Source of the DNA: Lachnospiraceae bacterium | GTDB taxonomy: Bacteria; Bacillota; Clostridia; Lachnospirales; Lachnospiraceae | DNA length: 48,723 nt | Reading direction: 5' to 3' | Assembly (NCBI GenBank): GCA_024681775.1 | Contig: JAILAF010000047.1 | Coordinates: 1-48,723, forward strand | In this document: piece after piece, positions 24,312-32,576 of the stretch | Layout: each line of letters begins with the position of its first letter | How positions within the stretch are numbered: the stretch's first letter is position 1 | Made by a program: the position numbers and the translations under genes | Notes under the pieces: model-generated | The model's database searches: none | Seen by the model: only the letters and a program-made list of their open reading frames with translations | What the model was told of the DNA's origin: nothing

Positions 24312-24373
24312 CCTCCATGCCGAGCGAATTATGCGAGGCAGCGCATGAGAAATTCGCGAAGGCGAATTCTCAT
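24312..24373 (-). repeat. 62-base palindromic repeat, unit B
   Basis: Second copy of unit A, one mismatch. On the minus strand the palindrome begins with ATG preceded by GGAGGTTTGT at 24374-24383, again a start-site module. Confidence 0.9.
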
Positions 24374-24407
24374 ACAAACCTCCAGGCAGCATTGACAAAG
24401 GGCAGCA

Positions 24408-24437
24408 CACGCCGGGACCGTAAAGGCCTCCGGCGTG
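24408..24437 (-). terminator. GC-rich hairpin after telA, possible weak terminator
   Basis: CACGCCGG and CCGGCGTG pair around a 14-base loop 36 bases beyond the telA stop. There is no clear T-tract on the minus strand, so termination is uncertain. Confidence 0.45.
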
Positions 24438-24473
24438 GCACATCAGAGTGATGAAGCAAAATCAGGGTATGGG

Positions 24474-25643
24474 TTATTTGCGGATCTCCAGCAGCTTGTC
24501 CTTGAGTTCTGCTTCCATCCGGATCATTTCTTCCTCCGCTTCCGCACGCTTCTGGCGACCTTCCGCCTGGATCCGCATGACTTCATCGAAGGTTTCGATC
24601 AGGTTCTGGTTGGTCTTCTTCAGGGTCTCCAGATCCACCACGCCGCGCTGTGCTTCCTTCTCGGTCTCCACGGTGGCGATCTTCAGAGCCTCCGCATTGG
24701 CGGTAAGCATCTGGTTGGTCACATCCGTGACGGCGCGCTGTGCCTTGGCAGCTTCGGTGCTGTTCTGAATGCCCAGGGCGATGACCATCTGGCTCTTCCA
24801 GAGGGGAATGGTATTGACCACGGTGGAGCGGATCTTGTCCACCATCTGTACATCGTTGGCCTGGATCATGCGGATCTGGGGAGCGGTCTGCATGGAGATG
24901 GTTCTGGTCAGCTCCAGATCCGTCAGCTTCTTGGAGAAGCGCTCACACATTTCCTGATAGTCTCTTGCAGCCTGGGCATCTTCCGCAAGGCCGCTCTGTT
25001 TTGCCTTCTCCTGGAGCTGGGGAAGGGTGACCTCCTCGGCCTCCTTCAGTTTCTTTTTCCCGGCCAGGATGTACATGGTCAGCTCCTTGAAGTAGACCAG
25101 GTTCATCTCGTACATCTTATCCAGGGTGGCGGTATCCTTCAGCAGCTGGACCTCATGGGCCTGGAGTGCATCCACGATGCGGCTCACATTGACCTCTGCC
25201 TTGTCGTATCTGGTCTTCATCATGGCCAGCTTGTCGGCCTGTTTCTTGAAGATGCCTCTCAGACCGCCCTTGTCCTCGTCGTTGATTCCTTTCAGCTCGC
25301 CGACGATGCCGGTCAGCAGATCGCCGATCTCGCCCATGTCCTTGGTGCGGACGCTCTGAAGTGCCTGATCGGAGAAATCAGCCATTTTCTGCTGGGTGGA
25401 AGCACCGTAGGTCAGAATGGAGGTGGAGTCCGTGATGTCGATCTGGGTTGCAAAATCCTCAACCATCTTTTGCTCTTCGGGGGTCAGGCGGGCTTCCAGA
25501 TCACCGATCTGTTTGTCCACGTCCACCTTTACGGGGGCATTCGCCTGCGTTACCGCGGGAATGGCGGATGCGGAAGGAACCGCGCCGAAGGGATCCAGCG
25601 TGAGGCTGGGAGTGATGGTTTGAGTCTCCTGATTGTTTTCCAT
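24474..25643 (-). CDS. telA: TelA-family (toxic anion resistance) protein
   Basis: 389 residues, ATG with GGAGGTTTCTT upstream. The family pattern is clear over most of the length: a Pro/Thr-rich N-terminus, KVDVDKQIGDLEARLTPEEQKMVEDFATQID, long helical coiled-coil stretches and the C-terminal helices TRTISMQTAPQIRMIQANDVQMVDKIRSTVVNTIPLWKSQMVIALG, the most conserved block of TelA/YaaN proteins. No membrane helix. Family members have been linked to tellurite and cell-envelope stress tolerance, with the mechanism unknown. It follows the XpaC-like gene by 41 bases in one transcription unit, the arrangement also found in Bacillus (xpaC-yaaN). Confidence 0.92.
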   Translation of the reverse strand: MENNQETQTITPSLTLDPFGAVPSASAIPAVTQANAPVKVDVDKQIGDLEARLTPEEQKMVEDFATQIDITDSTSILTYGASTQQKMADFSDQALQSVRTKDMGEIGDLLTGIVGELKGINDEDKGGLRGIFKKQADKLAMMKTRYDKAEVNVSRIVDALQAHEVQLLKDTATLDKMYEMNLVYFKELTMYILAGKKKLKEAEEVTLPQLQEKAKQSGLAEDAQAARDYQEMCERFSKKLTDLELTRTISMQTAPQIRMIQANDVQMVDKIRSTVVNTIPLWKSQMVIALGIQNSTEAAKAQRAVTDVTNQMLTANAEALKIATVETEKEAQRGVVDLETLKKTNQNLIETFDEVMRIQAEGRQKRAEAEEEMIRMEAELKDKLLEIRK

Positions 25644-25684
25644 AAGAAACCTCCTTGAAAATAGATTATCTGAGATTAACGATG

Positions 25685-27064
25685 TTAATCATTGGTCCCG
25701 GGATCTGCTTCCGACTGGCCCTGCGGCGGAGCGGTGATGTCTGTCCAGGCGTTGCCGCCGGTGAGCCCCTCCTGCTCCAGAAGGGTCTTCATGACCTCCG
25801 CGTCCGTGGAGATGTCCAGGCTGGTATCCACGAACATGTCGTCAAAGAGCTTGTCAAAGGCATCGTTCAGGGTGTCGATGGTCGCTTCGATCTCCTGCTT
25901 GGAGCGCTCGATGGTCTCGGTGGATTTCTCCTCCTTATCCAGGTCTGCGTAGGCTCCCAGGAGCTTTACGGTGGTGGGCAGGTAGTAGTTCATGAGTCTC
26001 CGCAGGTCTCCCACATAGCGGGGGTGCTTGCGGGCGCGCTGCATGATGCGCTGTACGGATTCCTCCAGCCGGGAGATCTTTGCGGAGATCTCCTCTCCGG
26101 GGATGGCGTCATTGCACGCATGGATCTGACAGAGATATTCTTCTCCCTGGACCAGCATGAGCTTCTGGCCTTCCGTGAGTCCTGCGTATTTCTCTGTCTC
26201 TTCCTTCTCTCTGCGCAGGCGCTCTGCCTCGGCCTCCGCCTTCTCCCGTTCCGCGTTCGCCTCCAGTTCCAGATACTGGCGATAGGTGGCATCGTCTGTG
26301 ATGAGAGTGGTGCCGGTATTGTCCAGATGGCCCTGACGGAACCATCTCTTGCGGATCCATTTGGTCACATCCGCCCGGACGTATTTTTCGGACTTGCCCG
26401 TGGCGTCCGCCAGCGCCTTGATGGTGGTGTAGGTCTTCCCCTTCAGTACCTTCAGGTATTTGTCGAAGCGAAGAGTGCGGGCCAGGGAAACGCTGGAACA
26501 GATGCCCCCAAACAGGAAGAGGGAGCCCGGAGCAAAGATCAGTCCCAGCAGCGGGTGTCCCGCCCCGAAAAAGGAAGCACTCAAAGCCAGGAAGGTGATA
26601 CCGAAGGAATATCCCAGTCCCATGCCGACACCCGAGAGCACCTTGGGAGCCACGGTCCGCTCGTAGAGTGCGGGCGGCTGGGGGACTCTGCCTGGGGCAG
26701 AAGAATAATTGTAAGCGCCGGGGTAGGTGGGACGGGCGTCATAACTGCCTGCGGGGGTGGAAGAAACCTCCCGTGCGGTGCCGGTGTACTGCGCATTGCT
26801 GGCGTAGGTCCGGCGGGGGCCGGCAGAAGCGCTGCTGGAGTAGTTCGGGCCCTTCTTCGGACCGGCGGAACTGGAGTAGTGGGTGACGGAGTCTCTGTGG
26901 AGAGACCGCTGCACCTGCTTCTGCGCCGTATCCGCGGCTTTGGTGGTTATGACTCTGATATCATCTGCAAGGTGAGTGAAGTTGCCGCTGGAGATGGCGT
27001 CCTGTACGGTACGTCCCAGGTCTTCTCCCAGCTCCTTCCATTCATCACCGTTTTTGGCTGACAT
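25685..27064 (-). CDS. xpaC: XpaC-like (5-bromo-4-chloroindolyl phosphate hydrolysis) membrane protein
   Basis: 459 residues from the ATG at 27062-27064, preceded by GGAGGATCACTACT; a 26-codon upstream extension lacks a ribosome-binding site. N-terminus WKELGEDLGRTVQDAISSGNFTHLADDI is typical of the clostridial branch. A Ser/Pro/Tyr-rich linker follows, then two membrane helices (about VLSGVGMGLGYSFGITFLALSASFF and GLIFAPGSLFLFGGICSSVSL), then KGKTYTTIKALADATGKSEKYVRADVTKWIRKRWF, which looks like a winged-helix-type module, a charged coiled coil and the C-terminal XpaC domain (RKHPRYVGDLRRLMNYYLPTTVKLL). It pairs with telA. Despite the name, the family's biochemical role is not established. 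Confidence 0.88.
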   Translation of the reverse strand: MSAKNGDEWKELGEDLGRTVQDAISSGNFTHLADDIRVITTKAADTAQKQVQRSLHRDSVTHYSSSAGPKKGPNYSSSASAGPRRTYASNAQYTGTAREVSSTPAGSYDARPTYPGAYNYSSAPGRVPQPPALYERTVAPKVLSGVGMGLGYSFGITFLALSASFFGAGHPLLGLIFAPGSLFLFGGICSSVSLARTLRFDKYLKVLKGKTYTTIKALADATGKSEKYVRADVTKWIRKRWFRQGHLDNTGTTLITDDATYRQYLELEANAEREKAEAEAERLRREKEETEKYAGLTEGQKLMLVQGEEYLCQIHACNDAIPGEEISAKISRLEESVQRIMQRARKHPRYVGDLRRLMNYYLPTTVKLLGAYADLDKEEKSTETIERSKQEIEATIDTLNDAFDKLFDDMFVDTSLDISTDAEVMKTLLEQEGLTGGNAWTDITAPPQGQSEADPGTND

Positions 27065-27154
27065 AGTAGTGATCCTCCTCGTCCGTATCCCGCATTTCCG
27101 GGAAACGGAGACAGTTATTGCATAGTATAGTAAGTATATCACAAATTAGTGTGT

Positions 27155-27160
27155 TATAAT
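27155..27160 (+). promoter_or_regulatory. -10 box very close to the start codon
   Basis: TATAAT ends nine bases before the ATG at 27170 and no ribosome-binding site is visible. If used, it would give a leaderless or nearly leaderless message. No good -35 match at 16-18 bases. The 105-base divergent interval (27065-27169) is AT-rich next to this start and otherwise featureless. Confidence 0.4.
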
Positions 27161-27169
27161 ACTTTCGCA

Positions 27170-28252
27170 ATGAAGAAAAAAACGATCTCTGGTAAAAAAC
27201 TGTTTCTCTATCTGATCCTGACGGCGATCTTTTCGGTGGCCGTTCTTTCCGTTGCCGTGATCTATTTTCGGATCTACACGGCGGAGGTGAGCGATGATTC
27301 CTACGGAAGGACCTTTTCCCACTACTACGCCATGATCACCGACGACTACAAATCCTCCTTCTGGCAGTCCGTCTACCGGGGTGCGTCGGAGGAGGCGCTG
27401 GAGGACGGTGTCTTTGTGGAGCTTTTCGGGTCCAACCTGACCTACAACTATTCTCCGGAGGAACTGATGGAGATGGCCATATCCGCCCGGGTGGACGGGA
27501 TCCTGGTGGCGGGAAACGGACGGGAGGAGATGACGGAACTCATCGGCAGGGCCTCTGCCCGGGGGATCCCGGTGGTGACCATGTACTCGGACAACGAGGA
27601 TTCCGCCCGCTGCTCCTTCGTGGGAGTCAACGGCTACAATATCGGCAGCGAGTACGGCAGACAGGTCATCCGGGCCAGGGAAGAGCTGCTGCGTCTGGCG
27701 GAGGCCACGGGAAACGATGCCTGGACCGGCAGGAACAAACGGGTCACCTCCATCGCGGTGCTCTTTGACGACAACGGCTCCGTGTATGACCAGAACGTGA
27801 TCCTCTCCGGCATCATGGATGCCATGAGCACGGAAATGAAGAATTCGGAATTCGACATCCGCACCGTGACGGTGGACAGCACCAATCCCTTTTCCGTGGA
27901 GGAGTCCATCCACAGCGTCTTTATGGAGGATCAGGTGCCGGATATCTTTGTGTGTCTGAGCGAACTTGACACCACTGTCGTTTATCAGGCGGTGGTGGAT
28001 TTCAACATGGTGGGCAAGATCAAGATCCTGGGATATTACGATTCGGATAAGATCCTGGATGCCATCAGCAGAAACGTGGTCTTTTCCACGCTGACGGTGA
28101 ATACGGACGAGCTGGGGAGATTCGGTGTGAAGGCCCTCGTGGAGTACAGCGAATACGGTAATACCAGCCAGTATGTCACGGCGGATGTCATCATCATCGA
28201 CAGGAGCAATGTGGCGAACTACATGAAGAAGGTGGAGGAAGATGAAGAATAA
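27170..28252 (+). CDS. Membrane-anchored periplasmic-binding-protein-like sugar sensor (XylFII-like)
   Basis: 360 residues from the ATG at 27170. One N-terminal membrane helix (KLFLYLILTAIFSVAVLSVAVIYF) without a lipobox, followed by a type I periplasmic binding-protein domain: SFWQSVYRGASEEALEDGVFVE, ELMEMAISARVDGILVAGNG, IPVVTMYSDNEDSARCSFVGVNGYNIGSEYGRQVI, ILGYYDSDKILDAISRNVVFSTLTVNTDELG. The stop overlaps the kinase gene by 11 bases. In clostridia an anchored binding protein of this type (XylFII) binds D-xylose and activates a LytS kinase; by position this is the equivalent, but the ligand here is inferred. Confidence 0.82.
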   Translation: MKKKTISGKKLFLYLILTAIFSVAVLSVAVIYFRIYTAEVSDDSYGRTFSHYYAMITDDYKSSFWQSVYRGASEEALEDGVFVELFGSNLTYNYSPEELMEMAISARVDGILVAGNGREEMTELIGRASARGIPVVTMYSDNEDSARCSFVGVNGYNIGSEYGRQVIRAREELLRLAEATGNDAWTGRNKRVTSIAVLFDDNGSVYDQNVILSGIMDAMSTEMKNSEFDIRTVTVDSTNPFSVEESIHSVFMEDQVPDIFVCLSELDTTVVYQAVVDFNMVGKIKILGYYDSDKILDAISRNVVFSTLTVNTDELGRFGVKALVEYSEYGNTSQYVTADVIIIDRSNVANYMKKVEEDEE

Positions 28253-29741
28253 GATCAAAAGCATTCCTCTGTCCATAAAGATCAGCGGGATCTTCATCAT
28301 GGCCAACATCTTCAGCCTGGTGGTGATCGTGGTGCTGCTGCTGGGGATCAACTCCCTCTCCAGGAGGATGGAGGAATCCTACCAGGACAATCTGCATCTG
28401 AACGAGGCCATCGAGGCGCTGGACAACCTCCAGCGCGCCATGACGGAGTATCTGAACTCCAAGTCCACGGATTCCCTGTCGGATTATTACTCCAGGGAGC
28501 AGGCCTTCTCCGGGACGGTGAAGGAGCTGAATGCCCTTATCACCGACAGGACCCCGGACCGGATGGAGCGGAACATCAAGTACATGTCGGAGGATTACCT
28601 GGAGCGGGTGGCGGAGACCATCGAAGCCAAGCGCGGCAGGAACATAGAAAAATACAGGTCCAGCTACGAGGAGACCAATCGCCAGTACGAGTACATCAAG
28701 GCATATATGCGCAGCCTGAACGAGGAACGTTTCGCGGAGAACTCCGTCCGGTACACCACTCTGGCCAGGAACTTCCGCCGGTTTGAATACCTGGCCATGT
28801 CGGTGATGGTCGTCGTGCTGCTGGGCAGTGCCTCCATTATCACGGGCCTGACGGGAACCATCATCTATCCTCTGCGGGAGCTGGCCCGGACGGCAGACGA
28901 AGTGTCCAATGCGAACTTCGACGTGGAGATCCCGGAAAGTACGGGAAACGATGAGGTGGGCAGGCTGAACTCCGCCTTCCGGAAGATGCTCATCAGCATC
29001 CGGGACTACATCGACCGCCTGCGGACCAGCATGGAAAATGAGCAGATCATGCAAAAGCGGGAGCTGATGATGGAGACCCACCTGAAGGATGCCCAGCTCA
29101 AGTACCTGCAGGCCCAGATCAACCCGCACTTCCTCTTCAATACCCTGAACGCCGGAGCGCAGCTGGCCATGATGGAAGGGGCGGACAGGACCTACGAATA
29201 TGTGCAGACCGTGGCGGACTTTTTCCGCTATAATGTACAAAAGCTGGATGCACCGGTGACCATTGAGGAAGAGGTGAATCTGGTGGACACCTACATCAGC
29301 ATCCTGAATGTGCGTTTTTCCGGGGATATCCATTACGACAGGCAGGTGGACAAGCGCCTCCTGAATGTGCGGATGCCGGGCATGATCCTGCAGCCCATCG
29401 TGGAAAACGCGGTAAATCACGGGATCCGGGAGATGGGCGACCAGGGGCATATCGAGCTCCAGGTCTACAGGGATGAGGACCGGGTCTTCATCTCCGTCCG
29501 GGACAACGGAAAGGGCATGAGCCCGGAGGACATCGAAAAGGTAGTGGGCTGCCGCTGGGAGAGCGATGCGAAAAAGAGTGACTCGAACGGTATCGCCATG
29601 GACAATGTGATCTCCCGCCTGAAGCTCTATGCGGGCCGGGAGGATGTGGTGGAGATCCGAAGCGCCGGCCCGGATCAGGGGACGGAAGTGATCATCAATT
29701 TTTCTCTGGATAAAGAAGCGGAAAGGGAAGACGGAGAGTAG
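28242..29741 (+). CDS. Sensor histidine kinase, LytS/YesM family
   Basis: 499 residues. Membrane helix 1 at ~13-37, an extracytoplasmic helical domain rich in Arg/Glu (~40-183), helix 2 at ~184-208, HAMP linker (~209-262), His_kinase block with YLQAQINPHFLFNTLN (H296), and a C-terminal ATPase domain with QPIVENAVNHGI (N-box) and VRDNGKGM. The architecture is that of kinases controlling carbohydrate uptake genes. Coupled to the sensor gene upstream and followed two bases later by the response regulator. Confidence 0.93.
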   Translation: MKNKIKSIPLSIKISGIFIMANIFSLVVIVVLLLGINSLSRRMEESYQDNLHLNEAIEALDNLQRAMTEYLNSKSTDSLSDYYSREQAFSGTVKELNALITDRTPDRMERNIKYMSEDYLERVAETIEAKRGRNIEKYRSSYEETNRQYEYIKAYMRSLNEERFAENSVRYTTLARNFRRFEYLAMSVMVVVLLGSASIITGLTGTIIYPLRELARTADEVSNANFDVEIPESTGNDEVGRLNSAFRKMLISIRDYIDRLRTSMENEQIMQKRELMMETHLKDAQLKYLQAQINPHFLFNTLNAGAQLAMMEGADRTYEYVQTVADFFRYNVQKLDAPVTIEEEVNLVDTYISILNVRFSGDIHYDRQVDKRLLNVRMPGMILQPIVENAVNHGIREMGDQGHIELQVYRDEDRVFISVRDNGKGMSPEDIEKVVGCRWESDAKKSDSNGIAMDNVISRLKLYAGREDVVEIRSAGPDQGTEVIINFSLDKEAEREDGE

Positions 29742-29743
29742 CC

Positions 29744-31339
29744 ATGTACAGGATCATGCTTGCGGATGACGAGGGCATCGTCATCGACTCGATGAAGTTT
29801 ATCATAGAAAAGGAATTCGGAGACCAGTGCGAGGTGGAGTACGCTAAAACCGGCAGGAGTGTCATCGAACTGGCGGAGCGGTTCCGGCCGGACATTGCCG
29901 TCATGGACATCCAGATGCCGGGCATCAACGGCATTGAAGCCATGAAGGAGATCCGCCGTTTTTCCGTGGGAACGGTCTTTATCGTCATGAGCGCCTACGA
30001 CAAGTTCGATTACGCCCGGGAGTCCATCAAGCTGGGGGTCCTGGAGTATATCAACAAGCCCATGGACAAGACCAGGATCGTGGCGGCGCTGCGAAAGGCC
30101 ATGGATATCATCGACAACGAGCGGACCAAGCGCAGCAACGACCTGATGATCAAGGAAAAACTGGAGAGCGTCGAGCCCATCATCGAAAACGGCCTCATCT
30201 ACAACATCCTGTTCCATGAGCACTTTGACGAGGATGTGGACAATTACAAGACCATGCTGGACGTGAATGTGGATTACGGCTACATGATGTGCGTGGTCTG
30301 CGGTGATTCCCAGGAGGGGAACCACATGACCAACGCCGTGGGAAGCTCCGTGCGGATGTCCAACCAATACACCGAGGTCCGGGAGGGATTGAAGGAATTT
30401 TTCCCCTGCAAGGTGGGCTCCGTCATGGCCAACAAGATCGCAGTGCTGGTGCCCTGCGAGACGGCGGAGCTGGACTACAATGCCCGCATCGAGCAGATCG
30501 ACAAGGGCAGGGAGCTGGTGCGCTATCTGCGCAGAAAGCTGGACATCAGCTTCCGCCTGGGCATCGGCGGGGTGAAGCCCTTACGGCAGCTGGAAAAATC
30601 CTATCGGGAAGCGGTGAATTCCCTGATCGCCACCACGGATCCCGTGGCCCATGCGGACGATCTGCCCATCGGCTGTGATTACGAGAAGGACTACCCCGTG
30701 GACCTGGAGAAGGGGCTCTTTGAGAGTATCCAGCGGGGGGACTACCCGGAAGCAGCGGTGTATGCGGACAAATTCATCGCCTGGATGGAGGAGTATGACG
30801 GACAGAATCTGATGGCCATCCGCTTAAAACTGTTGGAATTCACCCTCTGGGCGGAGAAGCTGGCCTACGAGAACGGCGGTATGACCTACCGCTTCGGCTC
30901 CCGGGACTCCTATCTGCCGGAGATCATGTCCATGGAGACCGTTCCATCCCTGAAGGAATGGTTCCTGGGGAAGGTCAGAACCTCCTGCGAGAACATCGTC
31001 TCCAAACGGGAGGAGAGTTCCTCCGACACCATCCGGACGGCAAAGGATTATATCCAGCAAAACTTTGCCAAGGAGGTCTCCCTGGATGAGGTCTCCCGGG
31101 TGGTGAACATTTCTCCCTATTATTTCAGCAAGCTTTTCAAGGAAGCAGTGGGAGAGAACTTCATCGACTATCTGACGGGCATCCGGATCGAGAAGGCGAA
31201 GGAGCTTTTGACGGGCTCTGCCCTGTCCATGAAGGAGATCTGTGCCGCCTGCGGGTATCAGGATCCCAATTATTTCAGCAGAAATTTCAAGAAAAAGGTC
31301 GGGCTTACTCCCACGGAGTATAAGGAAAAACATGCGTAA
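29744..31339 (+). CDS. Response regulator with AraC-type DNA-binding domain, YesN family
   Basis: 531 residues. Receiver domain 1-~120 with acidic pair D8/D9 and phosphoacceptor D55 (VMDIQMPG). A central ~300-residue region of the type found in YesN proteins, then two AraC helix-turn-helix motifs: VSLDEVSRVVNISPYYFSKLFKEAVG and LSMKEICAACGYQDPNYFSRNFKKKVG, ending PTEYKEKHA. It should activate the transporter genes downstream on sensing sugar. The end overlaps the next gene by eight bases. Confidence 0.94.
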   Translation: MYRIMLADDEGIVIDSMKFIIEKEFGDQCEVEYAKTGRSVIELAERFRPDIAVMDIQMPGINGIEAMKEIRRFSVGTVFIVMSAYDKFDYARESIKLGVLEYINKPMDKTRIVAALRKAMDIIDNERTKRSNDLMIKEKLESVEPIIENGLIYNILFHEHFDEDVDNYKTMLDVNVDYGYMMCVVCGDSQEGNHMTNAVGSSVRMSNQYTEVREGLKEFFPCKVGSVMANKIAVLVPCETAELDYNARIEQIDKGRELVRYLRRKLDISFRLGIGGVKPLRQLEKSYREAVNSLIATTDPVAHADDLPIGCDYEKDYPVDLEKGLFESIQRGDYPEAAVYADKFIAWMEEYDGQNLMAIRLKLLEFTLWAEKLAYENGGMTYRFGSRDSYLPEIMSMETVPSLKEWFLGKVRTSCENIVSKREESSSDTIRTAKDYIQQNFAKEVSLDEVSRVVNISPYYFSKLFKEAVGENFIDYLTGIRIEKAKELLTGSALSMKEICAACGYQDPNYFSRNFKKKVGLTPTEYKEKHA

Positions 31340-32381
31340 GATCATTCGGAAAATCATGAGCACCTTCCTGGTGGCGGCAATGCTGGTGGCGCTGAGCGGC
31401 TGTGGCCGGTCGGAGGAGGCGGACGATCCCTCCCGGGAGGACGAGGACAGCACCATCGAGATCGGGATGTGCTTTGACTCCTTTGTCATCGAGCGGTGGC
31501 AGCGGGATCGGGACATTTTCGTCCAGGCGGCCAAGGACCTGGGGGCGGAGGTCAATGTCCAGAACGCCAACGGAGACATCGAGGAACAGAAAAAACAGAT
31601 CGAGTATCTGATCCAGAAAAAGGTGGACGCTATCGTCATCGTCTGCATCGACTCCGACTCCCTGGCGGACAGCGTGGCCCATGCCAAGGCGGCCGGGATC
31701 CCGGTCATCGCCTATGACCGCATGATCAACAATGCGGATCTGGATCTGTATATCTCCTTTGATAATGAAAAAGTGGGAACCCTCATGGGGGAGAGCATGA
31801 TCGATGCGGGACTCGCCGGGGGCAAGGTCATCATCATCGGCGGATCCCCGAAGGACAACAATGTCTCCCTGGTGGAGAACGGCTTTACCGCAGTCATGGA
31901 GGAAAACGGAGTGGAGATCCTGGACACCACTCACTGCGACGGATGGCGGGCGGAGCTGGCTTCGGAGTATGTCTACGGGCATACGGACCTGGTAGAGGAA
32001 TGCGATGCCATCATGTGCGGCAATGACAGTCTGGCCGGACAGGTGGTCAGCGCCCTGGCCGTGCAGATGCTGGCGGGGAAGGTGCTGGTGACGGGGCAGG
32101 ATGCGGATCTGGAAGCCTGCCAGCGGATCGTGGAGGGCACACAGCTCATGACCGTCTACAAGCCGGTGGAGACGCTGGCTCGCAGGGCAGCTCTCTGCGC
32201 GGTACAGCTGGCAAAGGGAGAGTCCGTGACGGGCTATGATGTGAGCGGGCTTTCCAACGGATCCTATTTCGTGCCCTATGTGCGCCTGGAGCCCGTAAAG
32301 GTGACCCGGGAGAACATGGACGAGGCAGTGATCGGCAGCGGATTTCATATGAAAGAAGACGTATATATCAATGTAAAGTGA
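31332..32381 (+). CDS. Sugar-binding lipoprotein (XylF/ChvE-like) in the sensor operon
   Basis: 349 residues, overlapping the regulator gene. Lipobox VALSGC, an acidic linker, then the type I binding fold: IEIGMCFDSFVIERWQRDRDIF, KKQIEYLIQKKVDAIVIVCIDSDSL, AGIPVIAYDRMINNADLDLYISFDNEKVG, GGSPKDNNVSLVENG, VTGQDADLEACQRIVEG. YDR and DNN positions are those used by xylose/multi-sugar binding proteins. A terminator follows it, so it belongs with the sensor genes rather than the transporter. It may deliver sugar to the sensor or to the ABC importer downstream. Confidence 0.88.
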   Translation: MRKIIRKIMSTFLVAAMLVALSGCGRSEEADDPSREDEDSTIEIGMCFDSFVIERWQRDRDIFVQAAKDLGAEVNVQNANGDIEEQKKQIEYLIQKKVDAIVIVCIDSDSLADSVAHAKAAGIPVIAYDRMINNADLDLYISFDNEKVGTLMGESMIDAGLAGGKVIIIGGSPKDNNVSLVENGFTAVMEENGVEILDTTHCDGWRAELASEYVYGHTDLVEECDAIMCGNDSLAGQVVSALAVQMLAGKVLVTGQDADLEACQRIVEGTQLMTVYKPVETLARRAALCAVQLAKGESVTGYDVSGLSNGSYFVPYVRLEPVKVTRENMDEAVIGSGFHMKEDVYINVK

Positions 32382-32410
32382 TCTCCGAAAAGGATTTTTT
32401 TGCGATGAAG

Positions 32411-32450
32411 AAACCGTGCGATGGCAAAAAATTGCTAGCACGGTTTTTTT
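32411..32450 (+). terminator. Rho-independent terminator closing the sensor operon
   Basis: AAACCGTGC and GCACGGTTT pair, with an inner GCAA/TTGC pairing, followed by a T-tract. The transporter genes downstream therefore need their own promoter, a likely target of the response regulator. Confidence 0.85.
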
Positions 32451-32519
32451 GTGAAAAAAATCTAAACAAGAAAGTGCTGTACTTCGCAAACATCTTCTAC
32501 CGAAGCTGTGATACCATCG

Positions 32520-32548
32520 GTTTTGCAAGGGGCCGAACGCCCCAAAAC
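32520..32548 (+). promoter_or_regulatory. Leader stem-loop before transporter binding-protein gene
   Basis: GTTTT and AAAAC flank an inner GGGGC/GCCCC hairpin with a small bulge, about 28 bases before the start codon. No T-tract follows directly, so it is more likely a leader structure stabilising an abundant message. The rest of the 195-base interval (32382-32576) shows no clear -35/-10 pair. Confidence 0.5.
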
Positions 32549-32576
32549 AGTTTTTCACTTTTGGAGGGAATACACT

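Noticed and set aside
24176-24373. CRISPR array
   Set aside because: There are only two copies of the unit, each with an internal palindrome, and the sequence between them is itself palindromic, not a spacer. No cas genes are present.
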